Assembly (NCBI GenBank): GCA_963854835.1
Contig: OY978525.1
Span: 66,065,907-66,129,906, forward strand
DNA length: 64,000 nucleotides
Reading direction: 5' to 3'
Origin: Megamerina dolium
Taxonomy: Eukaryota > Arthropoda > Insecta > Diptera > Megamerinidae
Part shown: piece after piece, positions 22,660 to 33,859 of the stretch
How positions within the stretch are numbered: position 1 is the stretch's first letter
Layout: each line of letters begins with the position of its first letter
Position numbers and translations under genes: made by a program
Notes under the pieces: model-generated
What the model was told of the DNA's origin: nothing
The model's input: the letters and a program-made list of their open reading frames with translations, nothing else
Database searches by the model: none

Positions 22660-23560
22660 ATTTTAACATGGAGCAAAGAGCAGTTATTAAATTCCACGCA
22701 AAAATTGGTAAAAGTGCATCAGAAACATTCGGAATGATGCAGCAAGCGTATGGCGATGCTTGTTTATCAAGATCAAATGTTTTTATATGTCATAAACGGT
22801 TTGTGGATGGCGTCGCTGGAAGATGATATAAAAGAAAGAAGGCCAATTTCAGTGCGGACGCCGGAAGCGATCCAGAAAGTTCGTGATTTTATTACAGAAG
22901 ACCGCAATGCTTCAGTGAGAATGATGGAAGAGGCCTTAAACATCAAGAGAGAAACTATCCGACTCATTCTTCACGAGGATTTGGGCAAAACAAAGGTCTG
23001 CGCGAGATTTGTTCCACACACATTGACCGAGGACCAAAAATTAATGAGAGTTAGTCATTCTAGAGACATGGTTGCAGCTGCAGAAAATGATCTAAACTTC
23101 CTGAAAACAATTATTACGCGTGATGAAACATGGTGTTTCCAATACGATCCAGAAACCAAGCGTCAAAGTGCGGAATGGACATCAAAAAACTCACCACAAG
23201 CCAAAAAAATACGAAAAGTTCCATAAAAAATCAAAATGCTCATCACATTCTTCGATATCAAAGGAGTTATCCACAAAGAATTTGTTCCAACTGGGCAAAC
23301 AGTTACTTCCGCATGTTACCTCGAAGTTTTGAAACGTTTGATGTTCAGATGTTCAGAATCCGTCATGTTCGACCAGAATACCGCGATCCAAAAACTTGGT
23401 CTCTGTTGCACGATAATGCAACAATGCAATGTCCGTCAATTTTTGGCTCGGAATCAGGTCTGTGTGTTGAATCACCCGCCGTATTCACCTAATTTGGCAC
23501 CGTGTGACTTCTTTTTTTTTTCCAAAACTGAAATTGAAGTTGAAGGGATGCTTTTTTTAT
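22660..23560 (+). pseudogene. mariner-like transposase remnant
   Basis: ATG at 22668, MEQRAVIKFHAKIGKSASET. The frame shifts near 22820 and continues as DDIKERRPISVRTPEAIQKV, then an HTH-like segment, then TRDETWCFQYDPETKRQSAE with the first catalytic Asp. After a stop at 23224 other frames give FFDIKGVIHKEFVPTGQTV, LLHDNA (second Asp region) and [14 protein letters not shown]. The order and motifs are those of mariner-type transposases. At least three frame breaks. The right end merges into a TA microsatellite; I could not define terminal repeats. Confidence 0.8.
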
Positions 23561-23565
23561 GACAT

Positions 23566-23567
23566 TC

Positions 23568-23640
<73 letters not shown>

Positions 23641-23687
23641 CATATATATATATATACATATATATATATACATATATATACATATAT

Positions 23688-23718
<31 letters not shown>

Positions 23719-23719
23719 A

Positions 23720-23776
<57 letters not shown>

Positions 23777-23787
23777 TATACATATAT

Positions 23788-23842
<55 letters not shown>
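23566..23842. repeat. Long TA / TATACA microsatellite
   Basis: About 277 bp of (TA)n with interspersed CA steps. Open frames on both strands are only Ile-Tyr runs and are not genes. Confidence 0.95.
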
Positions 23843-23844
<2 letters not shown>

Positions 23845-24012
23845 GGTAGCATCGAAACGAATGTCAACAATAAGGAATAGGCGATAACTAGAACTTGCCA
23901 ACAAGAAAGAAATAGAAGAAACTCGACTACGATAAAGGAAGATTCTGTAGTGCTTTCACAAAGTATAAATGGGGCCACTTGTTGTCAAATGAAAGCAATC
24001 AAACAAGAAAGT

Positions 24013-24722
24013 CAGACCTAAAATATTTTTGTGCGTCTATTGCCCAGCTAAAACAATTCTAGACTATTTATAAATCTTATAATTGCTGTGGACTTAATTT
24101 TACTTGGTTTGCCGTCAAAGTCGCGTTATCTAGGTAACCAAGTCTACGTCTTGCCACCGCTGGGCAATTGCAGAGAATATGTTCCAATGTTTCCTGCTCC
24201 TCATGACAGAGTCGACAGGTATCGTTTTCTACCATACCTATTTTTTCATATGATAGTTAAGTCAACTGTGACCAGTGAGCAACTTTGTGTACAGTTTTAT
24301 GTCATTTCTGCTGAGGTTAATAACAGCATCCACCTCAACATGTGTGGGATCAATAAGTCCCTTCGACTGCTGCATTCCCGTTTGGGCTCTCTAGTAGTCG
24401 ATTTGATCCCGTTTCGCACTCTCACATATCAAGTTGTTTATGAAACTGTTTGTAACTCCGCAGAAAGGCTCTGGTCCAATGAAAGGAGTGTTTGCGCCTT
24501 CCGTTGCAAGAGAGTCGGCCATTTAGTTTCCCTCGTGTCCCACATGTCCCGGCATCCACATTAGGGTGACAGGTTTCTTTGTTGCCAGGGCATTGAAAAG
24601 TTTAAAACATTCCCAGACCAGCCTTGATTGGAACGAGAATTTTGCAAGGGACTTTAGAGCCGCCTAGCTGTCCGATAAGATGCAGCATAAGATGCAGATG
24701 CAACGGTGTCCAGGATCTTTGT
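24013..24722 (-). pseudogene. 3' end of an RNase H-type non-LTR element, inside a gypsy LTR
   Basis: The minus strand encodes, with stops, a C-terminal zinc motif DTCRLCHEEQETLEHILCNC near 24240-24180, the sort found after RNase H in LOA, I and related clades. It also has a preceding TCHPNVDAGTCGT piece. 5'-truncated, as usual for target-primed insertions. No clear target duplication could be fixed. Confidence 0.6.
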
Positions 24723-24776
24723 ATGTTCACAAAATAAAAACGTAACAATTGATGTCAGAAATGGGATTCTGTTAAG

Positions 24777-25638
24777 ATGGTGAAAATTGACTAAAGTGGA
24801 CTAGCTTAAAAAGCTATTGGTAGAGATTAATCTATCATCATCAGGTGCAAAAGTGGAACTGCTGGTGACGCTGAGACAAGCTATGGAGGCTAAGGGTATT
24901 ATTGTAGAAGAACACGAGTTCTTTGAGGAAGTCGATATACTTGTAGTTTTGCACGCTGAGGAAGAGAGCAAAATAGATTCGAGTGGTCAATTTGTGAAAT
25001 TTATGAACACCATGATGCAACAGCAGCAACAACAGCGACAAGAAAATGCATCTCGCATTGACCCCAAGCTTCAAGAAAATTCGACTCGCCAAGAGGGTGT
25101 TATTAGTAAATTTCGTATGGAACTCCAAGAAGGTCCGCCTCGCCAAGAGGGTGTCATTAGTGAATTACGTATGGAAATTCAAGAACATTCGGCCCGCCAA
25201 GAACACGTCATCAAGAATCTGCAAAAAAGAATTGATCTCAGATTTCACGAAATTTCCGGAGATATTAATGACAAAGTCACAGAGCTGAAAGAACATATGG
25301 ATGATATGGATGATAACCTGAAGGAACATTTATGGATGATATGGATGATAACCTGAAGGAACATTTAGACAGACATGATGATTTGGAATATAAGTTCAAG
25401 AAATTACAGCACGAACTCAATCAACTAAAAATAAATTGACCAGCCACATCAGTGATTAGAGATTCGAGCACAATCAAACCAAAGCCACCAATATTTGATG
25501 GAACCACGCCATTCGACATCTTCAAGCTTCAATTCGAGACAACAGCTTTCTTCGAAGCCTTAATAGTCGCATGAAAAGGTAATGCCTCAGAATTCTTGCA
25601 GATGGTTCCAGAGAAAGGTCGTGGTAGCTATGTACCTG
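24777..25638 (+). pseudogene. Gypsy copy B gag N-terminal part
   Basis: From the ATG at 24777 (MVKID) a stop follows within a few codons. A frame from 24817 to 25356 then gives a 179-residue coiled-coil-rich gag N-terminus. It contains a Gln run and three near-repeats of the form RQEGVISxxRMExQE, about 20 residues each (25084-25205). A 33-bp duplication at about 25298-25365 shifts the frame, after which capsid homology to copy A continues to about 25638. Confidence 0.75.
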
Positions 25639-25722
25639 TATCTATCTATATCCCATTTCTCCAATATAATTATAGTTATTAGGTTATATATATATTACAT
25701 ATATAATAGGATTAATTGACTA

Positions 25723-26093
25723 CATGGGTGGGTGGGTGCCGTGGCTCAGTGGTTAGTGTGTTGGCCTTCTGATCTGTAGGTCGTGGTTCAATCCCCGGCT
25801 CATGCATAACAAATTTAATATCGAAAAGATTTTTCTTTCGAACGGTACCCACCTGTCGGCAAGCAATTGGCAATTCTTTCGACAGTAGCAACTTGCCATG
25901 AAAAAGCTTCTAAAAGAACTCTGTGACAAAGCTCAAAAAAGTGATGTCGCAAGGGTTCTGCCGTTCGGAACCGGCTAAAATAAGTAGGTCCCTTCTAATA
26001 CTGTCCATTTAATTTAACACGCACAACAGTAATTGAAGAGAAGCTCGACCAATGAGCCCTTCGGGGCTTTAAGTGTCACATATTTATTTTTTA
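25723..26093 (+). repeat. SINE, full-length copy
   Basis: tRNA-like head at about 25736-25808 with GTGGCTCAGTGG and GGTTCAATCC, then the body and an ATTTATTTTTT tail. Direct repeats TAATTGACTA at 25713-25722 and 26094-26103 flank it. Confidence 0.9.
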
Positions 26094-26191
26094 TAATTGA
26101 CTATATCTGTATATATACAGGGTTAGGCGATTGAAGTGTTACCTATTCAAGCGACCATATTTCTTTTGTGTGCAATTATTTTTATTGATTC

Positions 26192-26593
26192 TGTTGTGTA
26201 CTATTTTTCCACAACACTCACTAAATACCTACCGGCTAGACTCAAGGATGTAACGCACAAGATTCGCACCTAAACCTAAGCTCCTAAATATCCTTCGAGA
26301 CTATGACACTAGTTAGCTCAAATAAATCAGGGTTAATTATACGATACTTGCGATTTTAGGTCTTCACTTTATTCCTGGTATTACTTTACACTTTTATACT
26401 AAACACTATTATACTAATACTGTAGGACCTCGTAAGGATCGCAGTATTTTATAATTGCTTACACGCTAACATTTCACAACTGAAAAGCCACTGCCTTCAG
26501 TAAGCTGGCAGCTACCATATACCATTTTTCTAATACGAGCCACACATCAACCTACCCACATACCAACATATAACATACAATAATATATTCACA
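26192..26593 (-). repeat. LTR of BEL/Pao copy A (3' LTR in element orientation)
   Basis: Plus strand starts TGTTGTGTACTATTTTTCC and ends AATATATTCACA, the reverse complement of the LTR at 3350-3729. BEL coding sequence lies to the right in the matching orientation. Confidence 0.7.
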
Positions 26594-28640
26594 CCATATG
26601 TGTGCATGTATGTATGTATGTATGTAAGTACACGATCGATGCACTCCACATGTGCGTATGTATGTACCCATTATGTGAAAAAGCAACTTTTTGATATTCA
26701 CACACATGGGTAGTACACGCGATTTTAGTTATCATAGAATGTCTAAACATGTATGCTTACACAGGTATGCTTACGTAAGTGCAGAACCACGAATTGTGTG
26801 GGAAAGTGATTTGTCAGATTTTTCACACCCAACTGCAACTCAGTTGGCTTAATGTTCTGGCATTCCACAATTATAAGTAATATTAGTATGGATTGTGTAT
26901 ATCACAACTACGAGCAATTTGGTATATGTATGGATAAATATGTAGTTTACAATTTCGGGAAATATGTCGCGAGGCAAAATATGCATATGTGCATATTTCA
27001 TATTTTGGCTCACAACAATCGCATTCCATTTTAGCCCTAGCATCTTCGCAGTACTCTGTTCAGAGATATTCAGAAACTCAGAATCCATGAGATGATTTGC
27101 AGTGAGGTCAATAAGAACACCTTGATGGTTCAATGTCCATTTCCTTAGCGAGAATCCTGCTGTGTTCAGCACAGAGGCCAGCTGATTTCGTGCCTTGGCA
27201 AGTACGTCATTTACGTACATTGAGTTTTTAAAATATCGGAAGCGATCGGGTTAACTAGTTCATTCACTTGTGCGAGTTGCAAAAGAGTTCTTATGACTAA
27301 TTATGGCGCATAATTCACGCCGAATGTGACAGTTTGGAGTTCAAAGTTCTGCAGTTCTTCCTTTTGGTATTTCCGGAAGCAAATTCATTGGTACGAGGTG
27401 TGCTTTGGATGCACGAGAATTTACCTAGACATTTTCTCAATATCAGCATTAAAAACGAATCTATAAAACCTCCATCTGAGAATCAAAACCATTAAATCTG
27501 GTTGGAGTATAGGTCTGGTACATAACAAATCATTGAATTTTTTACCGCTGGAGGTACGGCTAGATGCATTAAAGACCACACGAAGTTTCGTGGTCGTACT
27601 GTCGGGCTTCACTACCGCATGATGAGGGAGGTAATACGATAAACCAGGAGCTAAATTAGCGTTATGAGCAATCCTCTTCATATGCCTTAAATCGAGATAT
27701 TTCGGAAGAACTTGATCGTATTCGATCTTAAAGTGTGAGCTCCTAAGTAACCGCAATTCGTTACGAAAGAACTGAGCTCGTGCCGAATTTCGAGAATCTC
27801 TTAATATAATTTCCTCGCGAAATTATATTTGTAATTATATATTTTGAAAGGCAACCATACAGCCAAGCGACCATCTTTATTACGAAAATTTGATTTTTAC
27901 ACAACATAAGTCTTCGTCTGAGTGATTGGTTTTAGGTAGTATATCGATCTCCCAAAATCGGGAGATTTGTCGATCGAGACTAATTTCGCTGTAAAATGAT
28001 AAAATGGGTCCATGTGTTAGGGGTTTCGCATAACGACCAGTGATAATCTAGTCAAAAACTGTGTTTGAGAAATCAGAGTACTGAGAATGCCCTTACGAAT
28101 ACCTTCTTGTAGATGGATCGGTAGATGTCTCCACCTAATACCAGATCTACTGGGGGGCTCTTATGTAGATTCTCATCTGTCAACCATAGGCTTGCAAGCT
28201 CCTTACGTAAGTTAGCAGATATGGAATAACAAGGCAATTTTCCTGTCAATTTGCTTAATACAAAAGCATCCACTTGAATTGCTACATTCGGATCAACCGG
28301 AGATCCGATCACTAATGAGCACACCTTCGATGAGTGCGCTGTAATGACTTCGTTTAGGACGGTTACTGTCGTTCGTACGTCGCAAATAGGAAGGTGCAAC
28401 CTATTTCGCAGCCACTCGCAGATTTCGAACCTTCATAGGTCCAGCTTGTAGAATCCAAAGCCGCATCTTGATTTTCCTTTGCAGCGGGGTATAATTGGGA
28501 TGTATAAACCACTTGGCATATTTGGTATGCCTCCTTTATCTCTTCGATCCATCTGCTTCTTTTTCTTCAAAGATAATTGACTCCCATGTTTTTCTGCAAC
28601 TGTTCCATAAGGCCTCGAATTCTTGTTTTTGAATTTACAG
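26594..28640 (-). pseudogene. BEL/Pao copy A: gag end, protease and RT remnants
   Basis: Reading leftwards on the minus strand: a gag-like tail (28640-28420); the protease/linker region (28399-28073) with an ASLWLTDENLH...DLVLGGDIY pattern typical of BEL/Pao; RT (27756-27421) with YLPHHAVVKPDSTTTKLRVV and FNADIEKM; and the RT active site YVNDVL at 27219 (normally YVDDVL), then LGLKWNA. RNase H and integrase are missing before the LTR, so the 3' part is deleted. Both ends of pol are degraded by shifts. Jockey copy 2 lies immediately to the right and probably truncates it. Confidence 0.8.
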
Positions 28641-28833
28641 CTTGAATTAAGAGTTTGAAAATATTTTTTTTTTTTTTTTGTTAGCTTATTTTATTTTTTT
28701 TTTTTTTTTTTTATTGAATCTTTCTTAAATACAAGAAACTAACAATAAGTATTCAAATCTTACAAACTAAATAAAACTATGTGATATCCCCTACGTTCCA
28801 TCACAATTTGGTGAGTCGCGAGATGTAGCAATT

Positions 28834-31482
28834 TTACAGCATATTCAGTGTGTCTTTTCTTTTTAATCGACGATGCCCCTTGCTCAGCAACAATTGCCTA
28901 ACAAGGGGATTAGGATGATTGTGTAATTTTTGAATGTAGCTTCTGCAGGACATTGCAACTTCCTCAGAAATTGTGGATACATTTAAATCTCGATGGATGT
29001 TAACGTTCCTCATATACCAAGGCGCGTTTACAATAATTCGCAGACACTTGGATTGTATTCGCTGCAATTTTTCGATATTAGAGGGAGATGCGGTGCCCCA
29101 AAACTGAATACCATAAGTCCAGATTGGTTTCAGGATTGCTTTATATAATAGCACTTTGTATTCAAGATTCAACTTTGATCTTTTGTGTAACAGCCACCAT
29201 AACTGATTCATTTTAAGCTTGATCTGAGTTTTCTTTGCCTCTATGTGATTTTTCCATGTCAGCCTTCTGTCGAGGTGAATACCCAAGTACTTTGTTGAGG
29301 AACATTGTGGAACTGATTGGCCATTAATTTTAAGTGGGGGACATGTATCTAGCCTTAGCGTGAAGGTTACATGTACGCTCTTTGATTCATTGACTTTTAT
29401 ACGCCATTTTGCTAGCCAGATTTCGAGAGAATCGACGTGAGTCGGCAGGAGTTTAGTAGCTTCTATGGGGTTAGAGCGAGAGCACAATATTGCCGTATCA
29501 TCAGCAAAGGTCGATATGAATGTATAGTTATTGTTGGGCATATCTGAAGTGTATAAGAGATACAGTAAGGGACCCAAAACGCTTCCTTGAGGAACGCCAG
29601 CGTGAATATCCAATGGATTTGTTGTGTAATCCTTGTGATGTACGAGAAATTGTCTTTTCGTGAGGTAGCTACTAAGCAATGAGGAGACATTTGCAGGCAG
29701 TAATAGTTTAAGTTTGTAAATAAGGCCATCGTGCCATACTTTATCGAAAGCTTGAGTGATATCAAGAAAGACAGCTGAGCAATACTTTTTTTCTTCAAAA
29801 GTGTTCCTTATCAGAGTTACAATGCGGTGGACTTGTTCTATTGTGCCGTGCTGTTTTCTAAATCCAAACTGATGTTGAGGAATCAGTTGGTTGAGATTAA
29901 TAAATGGAGTTATATTCATGACAAGTAGCTTTTCGAATACTTTAGAAAGTAGAGGCAGGAGGCTGATAGGTCTGTACGATGCAACTTTTGTAGGGTCTTT
30001 TCCTGGTTTTGCTATCATAATAATTTTTGAAGTTTTCCAGCATTTGGGATAGTGTTTAATACGAAGGATAGCATTGAAAATGTGCATCAGATGAATTACT
30101 GAAGCCGGAGGTAGCTCTTTTATCATTTTACCGGTAATTTTATCTGGTCCAGGTGATTTTTTTGGGTTTAAATCTTTATAAATTGCTTTGAATATGTCCT
30201 TTTTTTTAATTTTGAGCGTTATTGAGCAAGGCTGAGAAGTTAATATTGGTAATGAGGACTGTGAAGAGGGTGGATTGGGTGTAAACACACTTTTTAGGTG
30301 GTTTGCAAAAGCCAAACCCTTCTCACAGTTGCTTCTAGCCCAATTTCCGTCACTCAAACGGATGGGGGAATCAGTGAGAATTGGCCGATTTGATTTTTTT
30401 GCTGATTTCCACAAAGAGTAGTCTGACGCTTCACCAGGTGTTAATTTCGCTATGTGCTCTTCTAACTCTTTGTTGTTTTTATTTTTTAAGGCTTGCTTTA
30501 ACTTTCGAGTGCAGTGCTGTAGCTGTGTTTTCAGATTCGGTGATCTGAATTCTTGCCATTGTCTTCGGAGTCTTCTTTTCTGTCTTACTAGCAATTCAAT
30601 ATCGGCTGGTGTGTATGGGCTATAGTTTGATTGCTTGCATACCTTTGTGCAGGTGGCTGAGCTGAGAGCTAATGAGAGCAGCTGGTTGAATTTTTCGAGT
30701 GCTGAGTCTACATCGTGTCCATTTCTTAATACAGTACTCAGAGGAAGATGGGAATTTATATATTTCTTGAATTTTAACCAGTCTATTTTCTTTCTAACGC
30801 AATTGCTTTGGGGGCTTGGTGATTTTATAGATATTACCGTGGGTGAGTGGTCAGATGATAGATCATAATTACACTCTGTGGAGATATTTTCCATCTGCAA
30901 ACCTTTGGCGATTCCAAAGTCTATGAGATCGGGTATTTTCCTCTTGTCCGTCGGCCAATATGTCGGTTGACCATTTGAAATAACATCGTAGCCGTGGTTA
31001 GTGATGTTTGAACATAGTCTTTTGCCTTTTGGAGTTATTAAGCGGGAGCCCCAGTGAGTGTGTTTGGCGTTGAAATCGCCAGCAACCAAGAATTTGCTAC
31101 CAAGAGTTGAGAAAAATTCTTTATATTGCTGTTCGGTAATACTGTATCTTGGGGGACAGTATATCGCAGATATTACTAGCTTAGAGATGTATTCTTCCAG
31201 ACATATAGATGTTGCTTGCAAGTAGACGCTACTAAAATCTTCAAGAACATGATGTTTTATTCTGCTTTTTATCAATATGGCAGTTCCTCCGCGTGCCTTA
31301 CCATGCGGATGATTTGTGGTGTACAGTTTGTAATATGGTATTTGGTAGCAATTTTTGTCAGTGAAATGGGTCTCAGATATCATCATTATGTCGATTTGGC
31401 TGGATTCAAGGAATTGAATTAGCTCCAAACGGTGCTGGCTTAAGCCGTTGGCGTTCCAGTGGCATATCTTGAGACAACTCAT
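28834..31482 (-). CDS. Jockey-like ORF2: endonuclease-reverse transcriptase, intact 882 aa
   Basis: Nicks target DNA and reverse transcribes element RNA. The APE endonuclease is at about residues 1-220: CHWNANGLSQHRLELIQFL, SETHFTDKN, GDFNAKHTHWGSR and the SSDHSPTV motif with the catalytic His. RT is at about 420-740: SPGPDKITGKMIKELPPAS, YRPISLLPLLSKVFEKLL, QFGFRKQHGTIEQV, FLDITQAFDKVWHDGL, GVPQGSVLGPLLYLLYTSD and the catalytic FADDTAIL. A thumb-like region follows with YLGIHLDRRLTWK. No RNase H, as expected. The length is normal for Jockey. The start overlaps the ORF1 stop as ATGA. All key catalytic motifs are present, so this enzyme could be active if expressed. Confidence 0.9.
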   Translation of the reverse strand: MSCLKICHWNANGLSQHRLELIQFLESSQIDIMMISETHFTDKNCYQIPYYKLYTTNHPHGKARGGTAILIKSRIKHHVLEDFSSVYLQATSICLEEYISKLVISAIYCPPRYSITEQQYKEFFSTLGSKFLVAGDFNAKHTHWGSRLITPKGKRLCSNITNHGYDVISNGQPTYWPTDKRKIPDLIDFGIAKGLQMENISTECNYDLSSDHSPTVISIKSPSPQSNCVRKKIDWLKFKKYINSHLPLSTVLRNGHDVDSALEKFNQLLSLALSSATCTKVCKQSNYSPYTPADIELLVRQKRRLRRQWQEFRSPNLKTQLQHCTRKLKQALKNKNNKELEEHIAKLTPGEASDYSLWKSAKKSNRPILTDSPIRLSDGNWARSNCEKGLAFANHLKSVFTPNPPSSQSSLPILTSQPCSITLKIKKKDIFKAIYKDLNPKKSPGPDKITGKMIKELPPASVIHLMHIFNAILRIKHYPKCWKTSKIIMIAKPGKDPTKVASYRPISLLPLLSKVFEKLLVMNITPFINLNQLIPQHQFGFRKQHGTIEQVHRIVTLIRNTFEEKKYCSAVFLDITQAFDKVWHDGLIYKLKLLLPANVSSLLSSYLTKRQFLVHHKDYTTNPLDIHAGVPQGSVLGPLLYLLYTSDMPNNNYTFISTFADDTAILCSRSNPIEATKLLPTHVDSLEIWLAKWRIKVNESKSVHVTFTLRLDTCPPLKINGQSVPQCSSTKYLGIHLDRRLTWKNHIEAKKTQIKLKMNQLWWLLHKRSKLNLEYKVLLYKAILKPIWTYGIQFWGTASPSNIEKLQRIQSKCLRIIVNAPWYMRNVNIHRDLNVSTISEEVAMSCRSYIQKLHNHPNPLVRQLLLSKGHRRLKRKDTLNML

Positions 31483-32957
31483 GGTCTGGATAGCAATGTT
31501 TGGAGTAACATCGATTGATTGCTTTGTTGGTGTGGGTTTTGTTTTAACACGCTAGCGTATGAATTGGTTTGATTCTTGTTTGGGATTGCAGAGAAGAATT
31601 GTGTTGCATCAATATTTTGTCTCTTACTTGAGTTGGCTATCTGAATTTGCTCAACTGGTTTTAGAGGTTGATTGCTAGCGGAGAAATTTAGCTTTAGGGT
31701 TGTATATACTGGGCAACCTCTATAATTTGCGGTGTGATTACCTCCACAATTGCTGCATTTTTTCATGCTAGCATCGCCTTTAGATTTTGGGCATATGTTT
31801 GATTTATGGAGATCTCCACAAATCACACAAACAGCTGGCAGGGTACATTATGTCTTAGTATGTCCATATTCTTGGCAGTTGCTGCACTGAGGAGGTCCAG
31901 TTCTCTTATGGGGTTCTTCGATTGTGATTTTGCGATGCAATAAATATCGAATTTTATATATGGGGTGTACTTCACCTTTTTTTAGGGGTTTTGTTTCAGG
32001 CTGAAGCTCAATACGATATAACGGTTGAGGTATATTGCTCTTGTTGAGAATGTTGAATACTGTTTTGGCTTGAAACCCTTCTTCCTGGAGGGCAAGTTTG
32101 ATTTCGTTAATATCAACGTTGGGTTCGACGCCTTTGAGTACAACGATTAAGCCCTTACTACTTTTTAGCTGATATGTGTAGTAATTCTTTTTTACAGCAT
32201 CAAATTCCGCTATTACTTTGCGATAATGAGTTTCGCTGTAGATTTGCACTTTTGTTTCCTCAATTTGGCCTTTGCGAATAGGAACAACATGGAAATTCTT
32301 TGGTCCTATAAGACTTGTAATTCTAGAAATCAACTTATCTGAGTTGCGTTCTCTCAAGAAAATGGGTGGGGGTTTGAAATTTTTCTTGGAGATAATATTT
32401 TCGTCACTTTCATCACCTGAAAGCAGAGCGTATCTATTTTCCGAACTAATAGGGACAGTGTTCTGTTTTTGAATTTTTGTTGAATTCATTTGTTTTGAAT
32501 TTTGCGGACTTCTCTTTCGCTTTACTACAGTAATGTAGCGATCAATACCAGTTTGAACAGCAACTGGTTCTTTATTAGTCATCGCACTAGTTGCTTTAAC
32601 TACTGGGTCATGCACTTCAGTAGAAGTGCCGTTATTTGATTGCTTTGATGTTGTAGCTGTTGGTGTTACAGCAGGAGAAGCACATTGTACACTCCACGGT
32701 ATAGAGGGAGATAGTATATCACGATAGAACAAATTATTTTTTTTGTCTGTATTTATTGTTGTTGCAAAATTTGATGAATTTTTAATATGTGCAGGCAAAA
32801 GATTTGCACTGTTACTTTCACTTGTGCAGCGTGTATCAACTGTTTTATTTGATAATGGACTTATCGGGGGGGTTTGCGCGGGTGATTGCAAATTATTGTT
32901 TACACACACATTAACAGGCGATTGCCGTTGCCGGAGAGGAGAGCGCTGAACACTCAT
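31479..32957 (-). pseudogene. Jockey copy 2 ORF1, single premature stop
   Basis: Starts MSVQRSPLRQRQS at 32957. It encodes a Ser/Thr-rich N-terminus, an RNA-binding-like central region (GLIVVLKGVEPNVDINEIKL) and CCHC knuckles. At 31850-31848 a TAA replaces a Tyr codon kept in copy 1 (KTYCT), cutting the first knuckle. After it the frame is open to the TGA at 31481-31479. The C-terminal Gln/Met-rich tail of copy 1 is missing, by an in-frame deletion near 31515. With one substitution the only frame break, ORF1 loss looks recent. Confidence 0.85.
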
Positions 32958-33859
32958 ATTATAAACAAAATGTTTGCAAATTATATTATTATTTTATTTG
33001 TTTTTTTTTTTTTTTTCTAAAAATCAAAAGAAACACGTCCACTCATATTGGTGACTTTCGCGAAACTTTGAAAATATGCATCAAAGATATGGATTTTCTC
33101 CACCACAGTTTTTTTTCAAATTCACTTCGAAGGAAATGAAGCGATCAGCAGGCCTTCTTTTGTTACCGGGATCGTTTTACCTTATATGTATATTATTCAA
33201 TATCATGTAGAGTATATGGGTCGGCAAAATCCTCCACTGAACCCGCCTCGGGGGTGCCGACTGGAAATAGATACCACAGAGCCTGTATGATGTCAGGCAG
33301 TATCTAGTTAAGATAAGGTTAAGTTGGTGTTTGTTCCTCTTCAATAGTACAGCGTTCGGCAACGTACTCTTATTATGGTCGGAGGTAAGGGACTGGATAA
33401 AGGTGTTATGCGATCCATACCGAAAATCAGCCTGGCTGGAGCCCCTTTTTCAAATAGCCCAGTCGCAAACGTGAGCTTACGGATACCTGGCGCCCTTCGT
33501 AATAAGAAGCCTTACCTGCATACTGCGAATCCCTACTTTTTCGCAATTCGTGGAAACAAAAAAACCGGATCTCGGTCCCAAAACACGGGGGTAGCAGGGG
33601 TGTTAACCGGTGGAACGGCTGACAATAGGCTTCATTAGAGGGCGAGCTATTAACTGCACCACTCATTTCCACCTCTAGAACCCAAAGCGCAATTCCTGCA
33701 ATGGCGGACCGCACTGCCTCATGCGAAGTAGTGCTGATAGCCACGGCGGGAGGCGAGAAATGCGGTTTCTAAAGAAGCCGTGTTTTTATCCAGCCCAAAA
33801 CCAGTGGAAGCATCTGTCGTAACAGACGGAATGGCTCTTATAAGGCCTAACCTGCGGCT

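Larger units (their letters stand above)
23843..25638 (+). mobile_element. Ty3/gypsy copy B, 5' part only
   Basis: Same family as the element at 10678. An LTR piece at 23843-24012 starts inside the family LTR at GCATCGAAACGAATGTCAAC. It is interrupted by a non-LTR fragment (24013-24722) and resumes with AATAAAAACGTAACA ending at 24747. The primer-binding site is at 24750, followed by gag. The element ends abruptly near 25638 in capsid sequence; no pol or 3' LTR is present. Confidence 0.8.
28690..33066 (-). mobile_element. Jockey-clade non-LTR element, copy 2 (near-intact)
   Basis: 5' leader at about 33066-32958, ORF1 32957-31479, ORF2 31482-28834, a 3' untranslated region and a poly(A) tail visible as T-runs at 28669-28712 on the plus strand. 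The closest relative in the window is copy 1. ORF2 is uninterrupted. ORF1 has one nonsense codon and lacks about 145 bp of tail found in copy 1. Confidence 0.9.

Noticed and set aside
23566..23842. CRISPR-like periodic array
   Set aside because: Simple sequence repeat without spacers, and a eukaryotic context.
23504..23978. Long open frames of Ile-Tyr on both strands
   Set aside because: Pure product of the TA microsatellite.
25736..25808. tRNA gene
   Set aside because: It has A/B-box-like motifs but is the head of the SINE, recurs in five copies, and does not fold into a convincing mature tRNA with a clear acceptor stem.
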